A stretch of 14,405 nucleotides of DNA from Pseudomonadota bacterium. GTDB taxonomy: Bacteria; Pseudomonadota; Alphaproteobacteria; Rhodospirillales; 2-02-FULL-58-16. The notes below the pieces were generated by a model. The model was not told where the DNA came from. It ran no database searches and saw nothing but the letters and a program-made list of their open reading frames with translations. Positions 6,966-14,405 of the stretch are shown here, piece by piece (position 1 is the stretch's first letter; each line of letters begins with the position of its first letter). The DNA lies in assembly GCA_022567015.1 (NCBI GenBank), contig JADFHR010000058.1:1-14405 (forward strand). The letters are read 5' to 3'. The position numbers were made by a program, and so were the translations under genes.

Positions 6966-8051
6966 ATGCTGTTCCATTTCCTCTATCCGCTCTCCGATCA
7001 GTTCGCGGTGCTCAACGTTTTCCGGTACCTCACCTTCCGCACCGGCGGCGCCGTGATCACGGCGCTCGTGCTCAGCTTCGTTTTCGGACCGGTGCTCATC
7101 CGCACATTGCGCACCCGCCAGAACGGCGGCCAGCCGATCCGCACCGACGGCCCGGTGGGCCACCTGGCCAAGCAGGGCACGCCGACGATGGGCGGTTTCC
7201 TGATCCTGTTCGCGCTGACGGTGGCCACGGTGCTGTGGGCGGACCTCACCAACGGCTACGTGTGGGTGGCCCTGGGGGTGACCATCACGTACGGCACCAT
7301 CGGCTTTCTCGATGACTACCTGAAGGTGGTGCACCGCAACAGCGCCGGCATGTCGTCCAAGCTGAAACTGGGGTTGCAGACGGCCATCGCCATCGCCGCG
7401 GGCCTGTGGATCATGCGGCTGCTGCCGGAGCCCCTGAGCACCACCCTGGCCGTGCCCTTTTTCAAGAGCCTGCTGATCGACCTCGGATGGATGTTCGTCG
7501 CCTTGGCGGTGGTGGTCATGGTGGGGGCGTCCAACGCCGTCAACCTCACCGACGGCCTGGACGGGCTGGCCATCGTTCCGGTGATGATCGCCGCCAGCGT
7601 TTTCGCCATAATCGCCTATCTGGTGGGCAACGCCGTTTTCTCCGGGTACCTGCAGATCCACTACGTGCCCGGCAGCGGCGAGCTGGCCGTGTTCCTGGGC
7701 GCCCTGGTCGGCGGCGGTCTGGGATTCCTGTGGTTCAACGCGCCGCCGGCCAAGGTGTTCATGGGAGACACGGGCTCGCTCGCCCTGGGCGGGGCCCTGG
7801 GCGCCATCAGCGTGATCACCAAGCACGAACTGGTGCTGGCCATCGTCGGCGGGCTGTTCGTGTTGGAGACCGTTTCGGTGATCGTCCAGGTGATCTCGTT
7901 CAAACTCACCGGCAAGCGGGTTTTCCGCATGGCGCCGCTACACCATCACTTCGAGCAAAAGGGCTGGGCCGAGTCGACCATCGTCATCCGGTTCTGGATC
8001 ATCGCCACCATCTTAGCCCTGGCCGGCCTCGCCACCCTGAAGCTGCGGTGA
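6966..8051 (+). CDS. mraY: Phospho-MurNAc-pentapeptide transferase MraY
   Basis: MraY is the integral membrane enzyme that moves phospho-MurNAc-pentapeptide from UDP to undecaprenyl phosphate, producing lipid I. The 361-residue protein is strongly hydrophobic, with about ten membrane segments, and is of typical alphaproteobacterial length. Family motifs are complete: GTPTMGG in the first cytoplasmic loop, DDYLK at 116-120 (Asp pair), NLTDGLDGL at 193-201, FMGDTGSLALG, and the HHH of PLHHHFEQKGW at 326-328. The ATG at 6966 is preceded by GGACGGAG. It is one of the few genes here that does not overlap its neighbours, with 15 nt before it and 10 nt after. The identification is secure. Confidence 0.97.
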   Translation: MLFHFLYPLSDQFAVLNVFRYLTFRTGGAVITALVLSFVFGPVLIRTLRTRQNGGQPIRTDGPVGHLAKQGTPTMGGFLILFALTVATVLWADLTNGYVWVALGVTITYGTIGFLDDYLKVVHRNSAGMSSKLKLGLQTAIAIAAGLWIMRLLPEPLSTTLAVPFFKSLLIDLGWMFVALAVVVMVGASNAVNLTDGLDGLAIVPVMIAASVFAIIAYLVGNAVFSGYLQIHYVPGSGELAVFLGALVGGGLGFLWFNAPPAKVFMGDTGSLALGGALGAISVITKHELVLAIVGGLFVLETVSVIVQVISFKLTGKRVFRMAPLHHHFEQKGWAESTIVIRFWIIATILALAGLATLKLR

Positions 8052-8061
8052 GGGACGGCCC

Positions 8062-9516
8062 ATGATCCCCATGTTCCCCTTCGCCGGTCTTCCCGTTGCC
8101 GTCTTCGGGCTCGGCCGCTCGGGGCTGTCGGCGGCGAAGGCGCTGGTCGAGGCCGAGGCCGACGTGTGGGCCTGGGACGACAGCGAGGACGCCCGCGCCG
8201 AGGCCCGCAAGGCCGACATTCCCCTGGTCGACCTTTACCGCTGCAACTGGCGTGAGCTGACCACCCTGGTCCTCAGCCCCGGCATTCCCCAGGGCCGGCC
8301 CGACGAGCATCCGGTGGTCAACATGGCCCGCGCCGCCGGCCTCGAGGTCGTCGGCGACACCGAGTTGCTGGTCCGCTCCCAGCGCGAAGCGGCTTTCATC
8401 GGGATCACCGGCACCAACGGCAAGTCCACCACCACGGCCCTCATCGGGCACATCCTGCAGGTCTCGGGCCGCGATGCGGAAGTGGGCGGCAACCTGGGCA
8501 TTCCGGCGCTCGACCTCGATCCCCTGGGGGAGGAGGGGGTCTATGTGCTGGAGATGTCGTCCTTCCAGCTCGAACTCACCGTGTCGATCACCTTCGACGT
8601 GGCGGTGCTGCTCAATATCAGCCCCGATCACCTGGACCGCCACGGCACCATGGACACCTACGTTGCCGCCAAAAGGCTGATTTTCCACCGCCAGACGACG
8701 CCGCGCACGGCGGTGGTCGGCGTCGACGACGATCGCTCCCGGGCCGTCTACGAGGATCTCAAGGCTGAGGGCGACCAGGTGGTGGTTCCCGTTTCCGGTA
8801 CCCAGCTTATCGCCGGCGGCGTCTACGCCATTGACGGGATGCTCCACGACGACACCGAGGGCCAGGCGGTGCCGGTGCTCGACCTGAAGGGGGTGCCGAC
8901 CCTGCCCGGCGTGCACAATTGGCAGAACGCCGCCGCGGCCTACGCCGCCGCCAAGGCCGCCGGCACCCAGCCCAATGTGATCATGGCCTGCATCCAGAGC
9001 TACCCGGGACTGGTCCACCGCCAGGAGCAGGTAGCGGTTGTCGACGGCATTACCTACATAAATGACAGTAAGGCCACCAACGCGGATGCCGCGGCGAAGG
9101 CGCTCGCCTGCTACGACACCATCTACTGGATTGCCGGCGGCCGGCCTAAAGAGGGCGGGCTGGAGGCGCTGGAGCCCCATCTCGACCGGCTGCGCCACGC
9201 TTTCCTCATTGGCGAGGCGGCAGAGGCCTTCGCCAAGGTCCTCGACGGCAGGGTGGCGGCCACCCTGTCGGGGACCCTGGCCGCCGCCGTCGAGCAGGCC
9301 CGGGAGCGGGCGCTGGAGGACGGGGCGGACGGCGCGGTGGTGTTGTTGTCGCCGGCGTGCGCGTCGTTCGACCAGTTCAAGGACTTCGAGGCGCGCGGCG
9401 AGGCCTTCCGCGACCTGGTGGAAGCGCTGCCGGGGAAGCACGAGGACCCGTACGAGGACGACTCCGGTGCATCCGGGGATCGGCGGACGGAGGGGGCTGA
9501 GGAGCGAAAGCGATGA
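8062..9516 (+). CDS. murD: UDP-MurNAc-L-alanine:D-glutamate ligase MurD
   Basis: MurD is the cytoplasmic ATP-dependent ligase that adds D-glutamate to UDP-MurNAc-L-alanine. The 484-residue product begins with a Rossmann-like FGLGRSGLSAA stretch, has the ATP loop GTNGKST at 117-123, then EMSSFQLELT and NISPDHLDRHG. NDSKATN at 334-340 and LLSPACASFDQF follow. After the conserved EAFRDLVEALPG the protein continues with about 26 highly charged residues (KHEDPYEDDSGASG and on), making it longer than the roughly 440 residues of the E. coli enzyme. The tail is probably disordered and ends in the ribosome binding site region of ftsW, which it overlaps by 4 nt. The catalytic core is complete. Confidence 0.95.
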   Translation: MIPMFPFAGLPVAVFGLGRSGLSAAKALVEAEADVWAWDDSEDARAEARKADIPLVDLYRCNWRELTTLVLSPGIPQGRPDEHPVVNMARAAGLEVVGDTELLVRSQREAAFIGITGTNGKSTTTALIGHILQVSGRDAEVGGNLGIPALDLDPLGEEGVYVLEMSSFQLELTVSITFDVAVLLNISPDHLDRHGTMDTYVAAKRLIFHRQTTPRTAVVGVDDDRSRAVYEDLKAEGDQVVVPVSGTQLIAGGVYAIDGMLHDDTEGQAVPVLDLKGVPTLPGVHNWQNAAAAYAAAKAAGTQPNVIMACIQSYPGLVHRQEQVAVVDGITYINDSKATNADAAAKALACYDTIYWIAGGRPKEGGLEALEPHLDRLRHAFLIGEAAEAFAKVLDGRVAATLSGTLAAAVEQARERALEDGADGAVVLLSPACASFDQFKDFEARGEAFRDLVEALPGKHEDPYEDDSGASGDRRTEGAEERKR

Positions 9517-10673
9517 GCACCTTTGCCCGTACCGATACCAGTCTTCTTGGCCGCTGGTGGTGGACGGTCGACCGCTGGACCCTGGCCGCGATGGTGGCCA
9601 TCGCCGCCGTCGGCGCGGTGCTGACCATGGCCGCCTCGCCGCCGGCGGCCGAGCGCATCGGCCTGGAGGCCTTCCACTTCGCGCGCCGCCAGTTCGTTTT
9701 CCTGCCCCTGGCGCTGGCGGTGATGTTCGGCACCTCTCTTCTCTCCCCCAGGGGCGTCCGCCGGCTCGCCGTGTTGGGCTGCGCCGCCGCCTTGGGGCTG
9801 ATGGTGGTGACCCTTTTCGCCGGCGAGGAGATCAACGGCGCCACCCGCTGGATCCCGTTGGGCGGCTTCACCCTGCAGCCGTCCGAGTTCGTCAAGCCCA
9901 GCTTCGTGGTGATCGCCGCCTGGATGTTGACGGAGCGGCGCCTGGACGAGCGCTTTCCCGGCTACCGGATTGCCGCCGGGCTGTTCGCGCTGGTGGTCGG
10001 GCTCCTGCTGATGCAGCCGGATGTGGGCATGGCCGTCGTCGTCGCCGGCGTGTGGGGCGTGCAGCTTTTCCTGGTCGGATTGTCGATGGCCCTGGTGGTG
10101 GGGATTGCGATCGTCTTCCTGGGCGGCTGCGTCGGCGCCTACTTCGCCTTCGATCATGTCCAGGCCCGCATCGATCGCTTCCTCGACCCCCTGGCCGCGG
10201 ACGGCTACCAGGTCACCCAGGCGCTCCAGGCCTTCCGCAACGGGGGCCTGTTCGGGCGCGGCCCGGGGGAGGGGCGCATCAAGGAGATGTTGCCCGACGC
10301 CCACGCCGATTTCATTTTCGCCGTCGCCGGCGAGGAATTCGGCCTTATAGCCTGCCTTGTCGTCGTCGGGCTGTTCGCCTTCGTCGTGCTGCGCGGGTTT
10401 TCCCGCGTGCTCAGGGACAACGACCTGTTCGTTCTCCTGGCCGTCGCCGGCCTGCTCGCCCAGTTCGGCCTGCAGGCCATCATCAACATGGCCTCCACCA
10501 TCCACCTGATGCCGCCCAAGGGCATGACCCTGCCGTTCATCTCCTATGGCGGGTCGTCCACCGTGGCCATGGCCTATGCCATGGGCATGGTTCTGGCGCT
10601 GACGCGCCAGCGGGCGAGCATGCACGTGCACGATTTCATGCAGATCCGTGCTTGCCGGGGAGCGTTCGGATGA
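9513..10673 (+). CDS. ftsW: Septal peptidoglycan glycosyltransferase FtsW (SEDS family)
   Basis: FtsW is the SEDS-family polymerase that makes septal glycan strands from lipid II, in complex with FtsI. The 386-residue product is polytopic, with a first membrane segment near residues 24-42. NGATRWIPLGGFTLQPSEFVKP is the typical central motif. LPDAHADFIFAVAGEEFGL contains Asp266, which matches the catalytic aspartate of the family. ISYGGSSTVAMAYAMGMVLAL lies near the C-terminus. The ATG overlaps the murD stop, with GAGGAG about 8 nt upstream. FtsW rather than RodA is supported by its position between murD and murG. It overlaps murG by 4 nt. No missing residues were noticed. Confidence 0.95.
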   Translation: MSTFARTDTSLLGRWWWTVDRWTLAAMVAIAAVGAVLTMAASPPAAERIGLEAFHFARRQFVFLPLALAVMFGTSLLSPRGVRRLAVLGCAAALGLMVVTLFAGEEINGATRWIPLGGFTLQPSEFVKPSFVVIAAWMLTERRLDERFPGYRIAAGLFALVVGLLLMQPDVGMAVVVAGVWGVQLFLVGLSMALVVGIAIVFLGGCVGAYFAFDHVQARIDRFLDPLAADGYQVTQALQAFRNGGLFGRGPGEGRIKEMLPDAHADFIFAVAGEEFGLIACLVVVGLFAFVVLRGFSRVLRDNDLFVLLAVAGLLAQFGLQAIINMASTIHLMPPKGMTLPFISYGGSSTVAMAYAMGMVLALTRQRASMHVHDFMQIRACRGAFG

Positions 10674-11809
10674 CCGCCCCCAGGGCGCACCTGGTGGTGT
10701 TGGCCGCCGGCGGCACCGGCGGGCACGTGTTCCCGGCCGAGGCCCTGGCCGCCGAGCTGGCCGGGCGCGGTGTCCGCCTGGCCCTGGTCACCGACCGCCG
10801 GGGCTGCACCCTGGGCGGCGACCTCGGCGCCGTCGAGACCCACCGTATCCGTGCCGGGGCCGTCGCCGGGAAGAGTATTGTCGCCCGCCTGCGCAGCACC
10901 CCGGAACTGGCCTGGGGCACCATGCAGGCACGGGCCCTGCTGAAGCGGCTGGCACCGGATGCGGTGATCGGCTTCGGCGGCTACGCCTCGGTGCCGACCA
11001 TGCTCGCCGCCAGCTTCGCCGGCGTGCGCACCGCCATCCACGAACAGAACGCGGTGCTGGGCCGCGCCAACCGGTTGCTGGCCCGCCGTGTGGGGCGCAT
11101 CGCGACGTCCTTCGCGGTCGCGGAAGGCCTGCCCGTGGATGCCGCGGGCAAGGTCACCCGCACCGGCATGCCGGTGCGCCCCAAGATCGCCGCCATGGGC
11201 GGGCGGTCCTACCCCACCCTGGCCGGGGATGGCCCGGTGCGCCTGTACGTGTTCGGCGGCAGCCAGGGCGCCCGGGTGTTCAGCGACGTGGTGCCCGAGG
11301 CCGTGGGCCGGCTTGGCGAAACCTTGCGCCGTCGCCTGCGCATCTCCCAGCAGTGCCGTCCCGAGACCCTGGACGACACCCGCAGCGCCTATGGCAAGCT
11401 GGGCGTGGAGGCCGAGCTCTCCACCTTCTTCGGCGACGTGCCCGAGCGCCTGGCGGCGGCGCACCTGATCATCGCCCGCGCCGGCGCCTCGACGGTGGCG
11501 GAATGCTCGGCGGTGGGGCGCCCCGCCATCCTGGTGCCCTATCCTTTCGCCATCGACGACCATCAGACCGTCAACGCGCGGTGCGTGGAAATGGCCGGCG
11601 CCGGCTGGTTGATGCCCGAGGACGGGTTCACCCCCGAGGCCCTGGCGGCGCGGCTCGAGTCCCTGTTCGACCTGCCGGCGATCCTGGAACGGGCCGCCGC
11701 CTGCGCCCGGACCGCCGGGCTGGACGACGCGGCGGTGCGCCTGGCCGACCTGGTGTTTCAGTTGCTGCCCTCCAACGGCGAGCCCGAGACCCGGAGGAAG
11801 GCGGCATGA
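10670..11809 (+). CDS. murG: UDP-GlcNAc:lipid I N-acetylglucosaminyltransferase MurG
   Basis: MurG is a peripheral inner-membrane glycosyltransferase of the GT-B fold that adds GlcNAc to lipid I, producing lipid II. The 379-residue product has the N-terminal glycine loop GGTGGH at 14-19, GFGGYASVPTM, and IHEQNAVLGRAN. The second loop GGSQGA lies at 196-201, and the donor-binding stretch IARAGASTVAECSAVGRPAILVPYP precedes DDHQTVNA. The ATG overlaps the ftsW stop as ATGA, with CCGGGGAG upstream. The product passes directly to FtsW and FtsI once flipped, and its gene lies between theirs and murC. Identification is firm. Confidence 0.96.
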   Translation: MTAPRAHLVVLAAGGTGGHVFPAEALAAELAGRGVRLALVTDRRGCTLGGDLGAVETHRIRAGAVAGKSIVARLRSTPELAWGTMQARALLKRLAPDAVIGFGGYASVPTMLAASFAGVRTAIHEQNAVLGRANRLLARRVGRIATSFAVAEGLPVDAAGKVTRTGMPVRPKIAAMGGRSYPTLAGDGPVRLYVFGGSQGARVFSDVVPEAVGRLGETLRRRLRISQQCRPETLDDTRSAYGKLGVEAELSTFFGDVPERLAAAHLIIARAGASTVAECSAVGRPAILVPYPFAIDDHQTVNARCVEMAGAGWLMPEDGFTPEALAARLESLFDLPAILERAAACARTAGLDDAAVRLADLVFQLLPSNGEPETRRKAA

Positions 11810-13239
11810 GGGAGCTTCCGCTGTCCATCGGCACCATCCATTTCGTCGGCATCGGCGGCATCGGCATGAGCGGCATCGCCGAGGTGCTGCACAACCTCAA
11901 CTATTCGGTCCAGGGCAGTGATCTTGGCGACAACGCCAACGTCAAGCGCCTGCGCGCCCTCGGCATTCCGATCACCATCGGCCACCGGGAAGAGAACCTG
12001 GGCGAGGCCCAGGTCGTCGTCATCTCGTCGGCGGTGAAGCCCGACAATCTGGAGGTCATGGCCGCCCGCAAGCGCCTGATGCCGGTGGTGCGCCGGGCCG
12101 AGATGCTGGGCGAACTGATGCGCCTGAAGTGGTCCATCGCCGTCGGCGGCACCCACGGCAAGACCACCACCACGTCGCTCATCGCGGCCCTGCTCGACGC
12201 CGCCGGGATGGACCCGACGGTCATCAACGGCGGCATCATCAACGCCTGGGGGTCGAACGCCCGCCTCGGCGGCGGCGATTGGGTGGTGGCCGAGGCCGAC
12301 GAATCGGACGGCACCTTCCTCAAGCTCCCGGCGACCATCGCCGTGGTCACCAACATCGACCCTGAACACCTGGACCACTACGGCTCCTTCGAAGCGCTGT
12401 GCGCCGCCTTCGACGCCTTCGTCGAAAACATCCCGTTTTACGGTTTCGCCGTGCTCTGCATCGACCACGCCGAGGTCCAGGCGATGATCTCCAGGGTCTC
12501 GGACCGCCGGGTCGTCACCTATGGCTTCAGCCCCCAGGCGGACGTCCGCGGCGTCGATGTGGAATCGGACGCCGACGGAATGCGCTTCAACGTGGTCATC
12601 ACCGACCGCATGGCGGACACAAGCCGGACCCTCACCGACCTGCGCCTGGCCATGCTCGGGGCCCACAACGTGCAGAACGCGCTGGCCGTGGTCGCCATCG
12701 CCAACGAGATGAACATCGAGGACGCCGTGCTGCGCCGGGCGCTCGCCGACTTCGCCGGCGTCAACCGCCGTTTCACCAAGACCGGCACGGTCGACGGCAT
12801 CACCGTGATCGACGACTACGGCCACCATCCGGTGGAGATCGCCGCGGTCCTGGAGACGGCGCGCGCCGCCGCCGAAGGCCAGGTGATCGCGGTGGTCCAG
12901 CCCCACAGGTATTCGCGTCTCCGGGACTGCTTCGAAGGGTTCTGCACCTGCTTCAACGACGCCGACGTGGTGGTGGTGGCCCACGTCTATGCGGCCGGCG
13001 AGGACCCCATCGAGGGCTTCGACCGCGATGCCCTGGTCGACGGCTTGCGCTCCCGCGGGCACCGCTCGGTGGTGCCCCTGGACAGCCCCGAGGATCTGGC
13101 CGGGATCGTCAACGACATGGCATCGCCGGGCGACCTGATCGTTTGCCTGGGCGCCGGCAGCATCACCGCCTGGGCCAACGCGCTGCCCGGCGCGCTGGAG
13201 CGCCTGCGCCACGGATTGCAGACGGAGGCGGGCGAATGA
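11806..13239 (+). CDS. murC: UDP-N-acetylmuramate:L-alanine ligase MurC
   Basis: MurC is the cytoplasmic ligase that attaches L-alanine to UDP-MurNAc, the first amino acid of the stem peptide. The 477-residue protein has the N-terminal UDP-binding loop GIGGIGMSGIA at 15-25, the ATP loop GTHGKTT at 115-121 (the His is typical of MurC), EADESDGTFLKL, and NIDPEHLDHYG. DDYGHHP is at 336-342 and QPHRYSRLRD follows. The C-terminus has a GAGSITAWA motif. The ATG at 11806 overlaps the murG stop and has GGAGGAAGG just upstream. It overlaps murB by 4 nt, the gene that makes its substrate. Length and motifs are normal. Confidence 0.97.
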   Translation: MRELPLSIGTIHFVGIGGIGMSGIAEVLHNLNYSVQGSDLGDNANVKRLRALGIPITIGHREENLGEAQVVVISSAVKPDNLEVMAARKRLMPVVRRAEMLGELMRLKWSIAVGGTHGKTTTTSLIAALLDAAGMDPTVINGGIINAWGSNARLGGGDWVVAEADESDGTFLKLPATIAVVTNIDPEHLDHYGSFEALCAAFDAFVENIPFYGFAVLCIDHAEVQAMISRVSDRRVVTYGFSPQADVRGVDVESDADGMRFNVVITDRMADTSRTLTDLRLAMLGAHNVQNALAVVAIANEMNIEDAVLRRALADFAGVNRRFTKTGTVDGITVIDDYGHHPVEIAAVLETARAAAEGQVIAVVQPHRYSRLRDCFEGFCTCFNDADVVVVAHVYAAGEDPIEGFDRDALVDGLRSRGHRSVVPLDSPEDLAGIVNDMASPGDLIVCLGAGSITAWANALPGALERLRHGLQTEAGE

Positions 13240-14195
13240 TGGCGGCCAGGTCCCGCACCACGCGCCTGATCGAACGGCTGCCCGCCGTGCGCGGACGCTA
13301 CACCGAGGACGCGCCCCTGGCCAAGCTCACCCGCTTCCGCGTCGGTGGCCCCGCCGAGGTCCGCTTCCGCCCCGCCGACGCCGAGGATATGGCCGCCTTC
13401 CTGGCCGCCAAGCCGGCGGACGTTCCGGTCACCGTCATCGGGGTCGGCTCGAACCTTCTCGTGCGCGACGGCGGCGTGCCCGGCGTCGTCGTGCGTCTGG
13501 GCCGGGAGTTCGCGGCCATCGACGCCGACGGGACGGACGTCGTCGCCGGCACCGCCGCCATGGGCCTCAACGTGGCCCGGGTGGCCCGCGAGGCCGGCAT
13601 CGCCGGACTGGAATTCCTGTGCGGCATCCCGGGCACCATCGGCGGCGCGCTGCGCATGAACGCCGGCGCCTACGGCGTGGAGATGAAGGATGTGACCGTG
13701 GTCGCCCGGGCCCTGGACGCCGCCGGCGGCGTCCACGACCTGAGCCCCGGCGAGCTCGGTTTCACCTACCGCCGTTGCGCCGTGCCGGGGGACTGGATCT
13801 TCGTCTCCGTCACCGTGCGCGGCCGGCCCGGGGGCAAGGCCGGGATCGCGCGCCGCATGGACGAGATCCAGGCCGCGCGCCACGAAAGCCAGCCCCTGCG
13901 CGAGTCGACGGGCGGCAGCACGTTTACCAACCCGCCCGGCATGAAGGCGTGGGAGCTCATCGCCGGGGCCGGGTGCCGGGGCCTGCGCCGCGGCGGCGCC
14001 ATGGTTTCCGAGAAACACTGCAATTTCCTCATCAACACCGGCAGTGCCAGCGCCGCCGACCTGGAAGGGCTGGGCGAGGAGGTGCGGCGCCGGGTCCTCG
14101 AGGTCACCGGCGTCAGGCTGGAGTGGGAAATCCGCCGCGTCGGCGTTACCGCCGGGCCGGCCGCCCGGGAAGTGGCGGGGGAGGGCGCGTCATGA
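13236..14195 (+). CDS. murB: UDP-N-acetylenolpyruvoylglucosamine reductase MurB
   Basis: MurB is the FAD-containing, NADPH-dependent cytoplasmic reductase that converts UDP-GlcNAc-enolpyruvate to UDP-MurNAc. The 319-residue product has FAD-binding stretches RVGGPAEVRFRP, GVGSNLLVRDGG and GIPGTIGGALRMNAGAYG. GGSTF at 226-230 contains the likely proton donor Ser228, and Glu298 in WEIRRVG matches the C-terminal catalytic glutamate. SEKHCNFLIN is also typical. The length fits the shorter type II form common in alphaproteobacteria. The ATG at 13236 overlaps the murC stop; another ATG follows at 13239. GGAGG lies upstream. A 4-nt overlap leads into ddl. Placement between murC and ddl is a common alphaproteobacterial arrangement. 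Confidence 0.95.
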   Translation: MMAARSRTTRLIERLPAVRGRYTEDAPLAKLTRFRVGGPAEVRFRPADAEDMAAFLAAKPADVPVTVIGVGSNLLVRDGGVPGVVVRLGREFAAIDADGTDVVAGTAAMGLNVARVAREAGIAGLEFLCGIPGTIGGALRMNAGAYGVEMKDVTVVARALDAAGGVHDLSPGELGFTYRRCAVPGDWIFVSVTVRGRPGGKAGIARRMDEIQAARHESQPLRESTGGSTFTNPPGMKAWELIAGAGCRGLRRGGAMVSEKHCNFLINTGSASAADLEGLGEEVRRRVLEVTGVRLEWEIRRVGVTAGPAAREVAGEGAS

Positions 14196-14405
14196 GCCGG
14201 CACGTGGCGGTTCTCATGGGCGGCTGGTCCGCCGAGCGCGAGGTCTCCCTGGTCAGCGGCGCCGCCGTCGCCAAGGCCCTGAAGAAGACCGGTTACCGGG
14301 TCACCCCCATCGACGTGCAGCGCGACATGGGGTCGCTTATGACGCGCCTGTATCCGCGCCCCGACGCCGTGTTCAACGCCCTGCACGGACGCTATGGCGA
14401 GGACG
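14192..14405 (+). CDS. ddl: D-alanine:D-alanine ligase Ddl, 5' part (cut by window end)
   Basis: Only the first 71 residues are present; the gene runs off the right edge. Ddl is a cytoplasmic ATP-grasp ligase that makes the D-Ala-D-Ala dipeptide used by MurF. The N-terminal motif MGGWSAEREVSLVSG (9-23), including Glu15, matches the D-alanine-binding part of the family. FNALHGRYGED at the end matches the conserved LHGxxGEDG stretch. The ATG overlaps the murB stop as ATGA and has GGGGGAGG about 8 nt upstream. The ATP-grasp catalytic residues lie outside the window. In this cluster type it is usually followed by ftsQ, ftsA and ftsZ, which cannot be checked here. Confidence 0.93.
   Translation, partial: MSRHVAVLMGGWSAEREVSLVSGAAVAKALKKTGYRVTPIDVQRDMGSLMTRLYPRPDAVFNALHGRYGED

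Noticed and set aside
2106..7826. Very long open frames on the minus strand (for example 2106-4640 and 5091-7826)
   Set aside because: They are antisense to well-identified mur and fts genes, lack recognisable domains, and long antisense frames are expected in DNA this GC-rich.
501..14405. Search for an accessory or novel system inside the cluster
   Set aside because: Every coding stretch is accounted for by a standard dcw gene with intact motifs. There is no inserted gene, mobile element, CRISPR array, tRNA or rRNA, and the gaps between genes are at most 15 nt.

Overview
This window is the 5' two-thirds of a division and cell wall (dcw) cluster from a high-GC, Gram-negative bacterium. The order is mraZ-rsmH-ftsL-ftsI-murE-murF-mraY-murD-ftsW-murG-murC-murB-ddl, all on the + strand, and the window ends inside ddl. 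Having murB between murC and ddl, a 361-residue MraY, a DNPR-type (meso-diaminopimelate) MurE and very GC-rich coding DNA together point to an alphaproteobacterium. A Rhodospirillales-like lineage is my best guess, but that is inference from layout and sequence style, not from a search.

Region 1-500 has no convincing gene. It holds a 94-bp element bounded by a nearly perfect 20-bp inverted repeat (59-152), then a sharply AT-rich stretch (about 214-310, roughly one third GC). Next comes an array of CCCA motifs at an exact 10-bp period (core 375-410, degenerate members out to 355 and 420), then a GNRA-tetraloop hairpin (457-474) just before mraZ. On the minus strand the array reads TGGGA/TGGGC every 10 bp, the known form of MraZ-binding boxes, so it is probably the autoregulatory operator of the cluster.

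Region 501-14405 is one tightly packed transcription unit. Most junctions are 4-base ATGA or GTGA overlaps. The exceptions are mraZ/rsmH (2-nt gap), ftsI/murE (14-nt overlap with a probable TTG start), murF/mraY (15-nt gap) and mraY/murD (10-nt gap). No internal terminator or promoter is evident, so the genes are probably co-transcribed and translationally coupled.

Together the genes supply the cytoplasmic and membrane steps of peptidoglycan synthesis. MurB reduces UDP-GlcNAc-enolpyruvate to UDP-MurNAc, and MurC, MurD, MurE and MurF add L-Ala, D-Glu, meso-DAP and D-Ala-D-Ala (the last made by Ddl). MraY and MurG build lipid I and lipid II, and FtsW with FtsI polymerises and cross-links lipid II at the septum with FtsL as divisome partner. 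MraZ is the cluster regulator and RsmH methylates 16S rRNA. The coding content is canonical. I did not find a previously undescribed system; the parts worth a second look are the upstream regulatory DNA and a few start and tail details.
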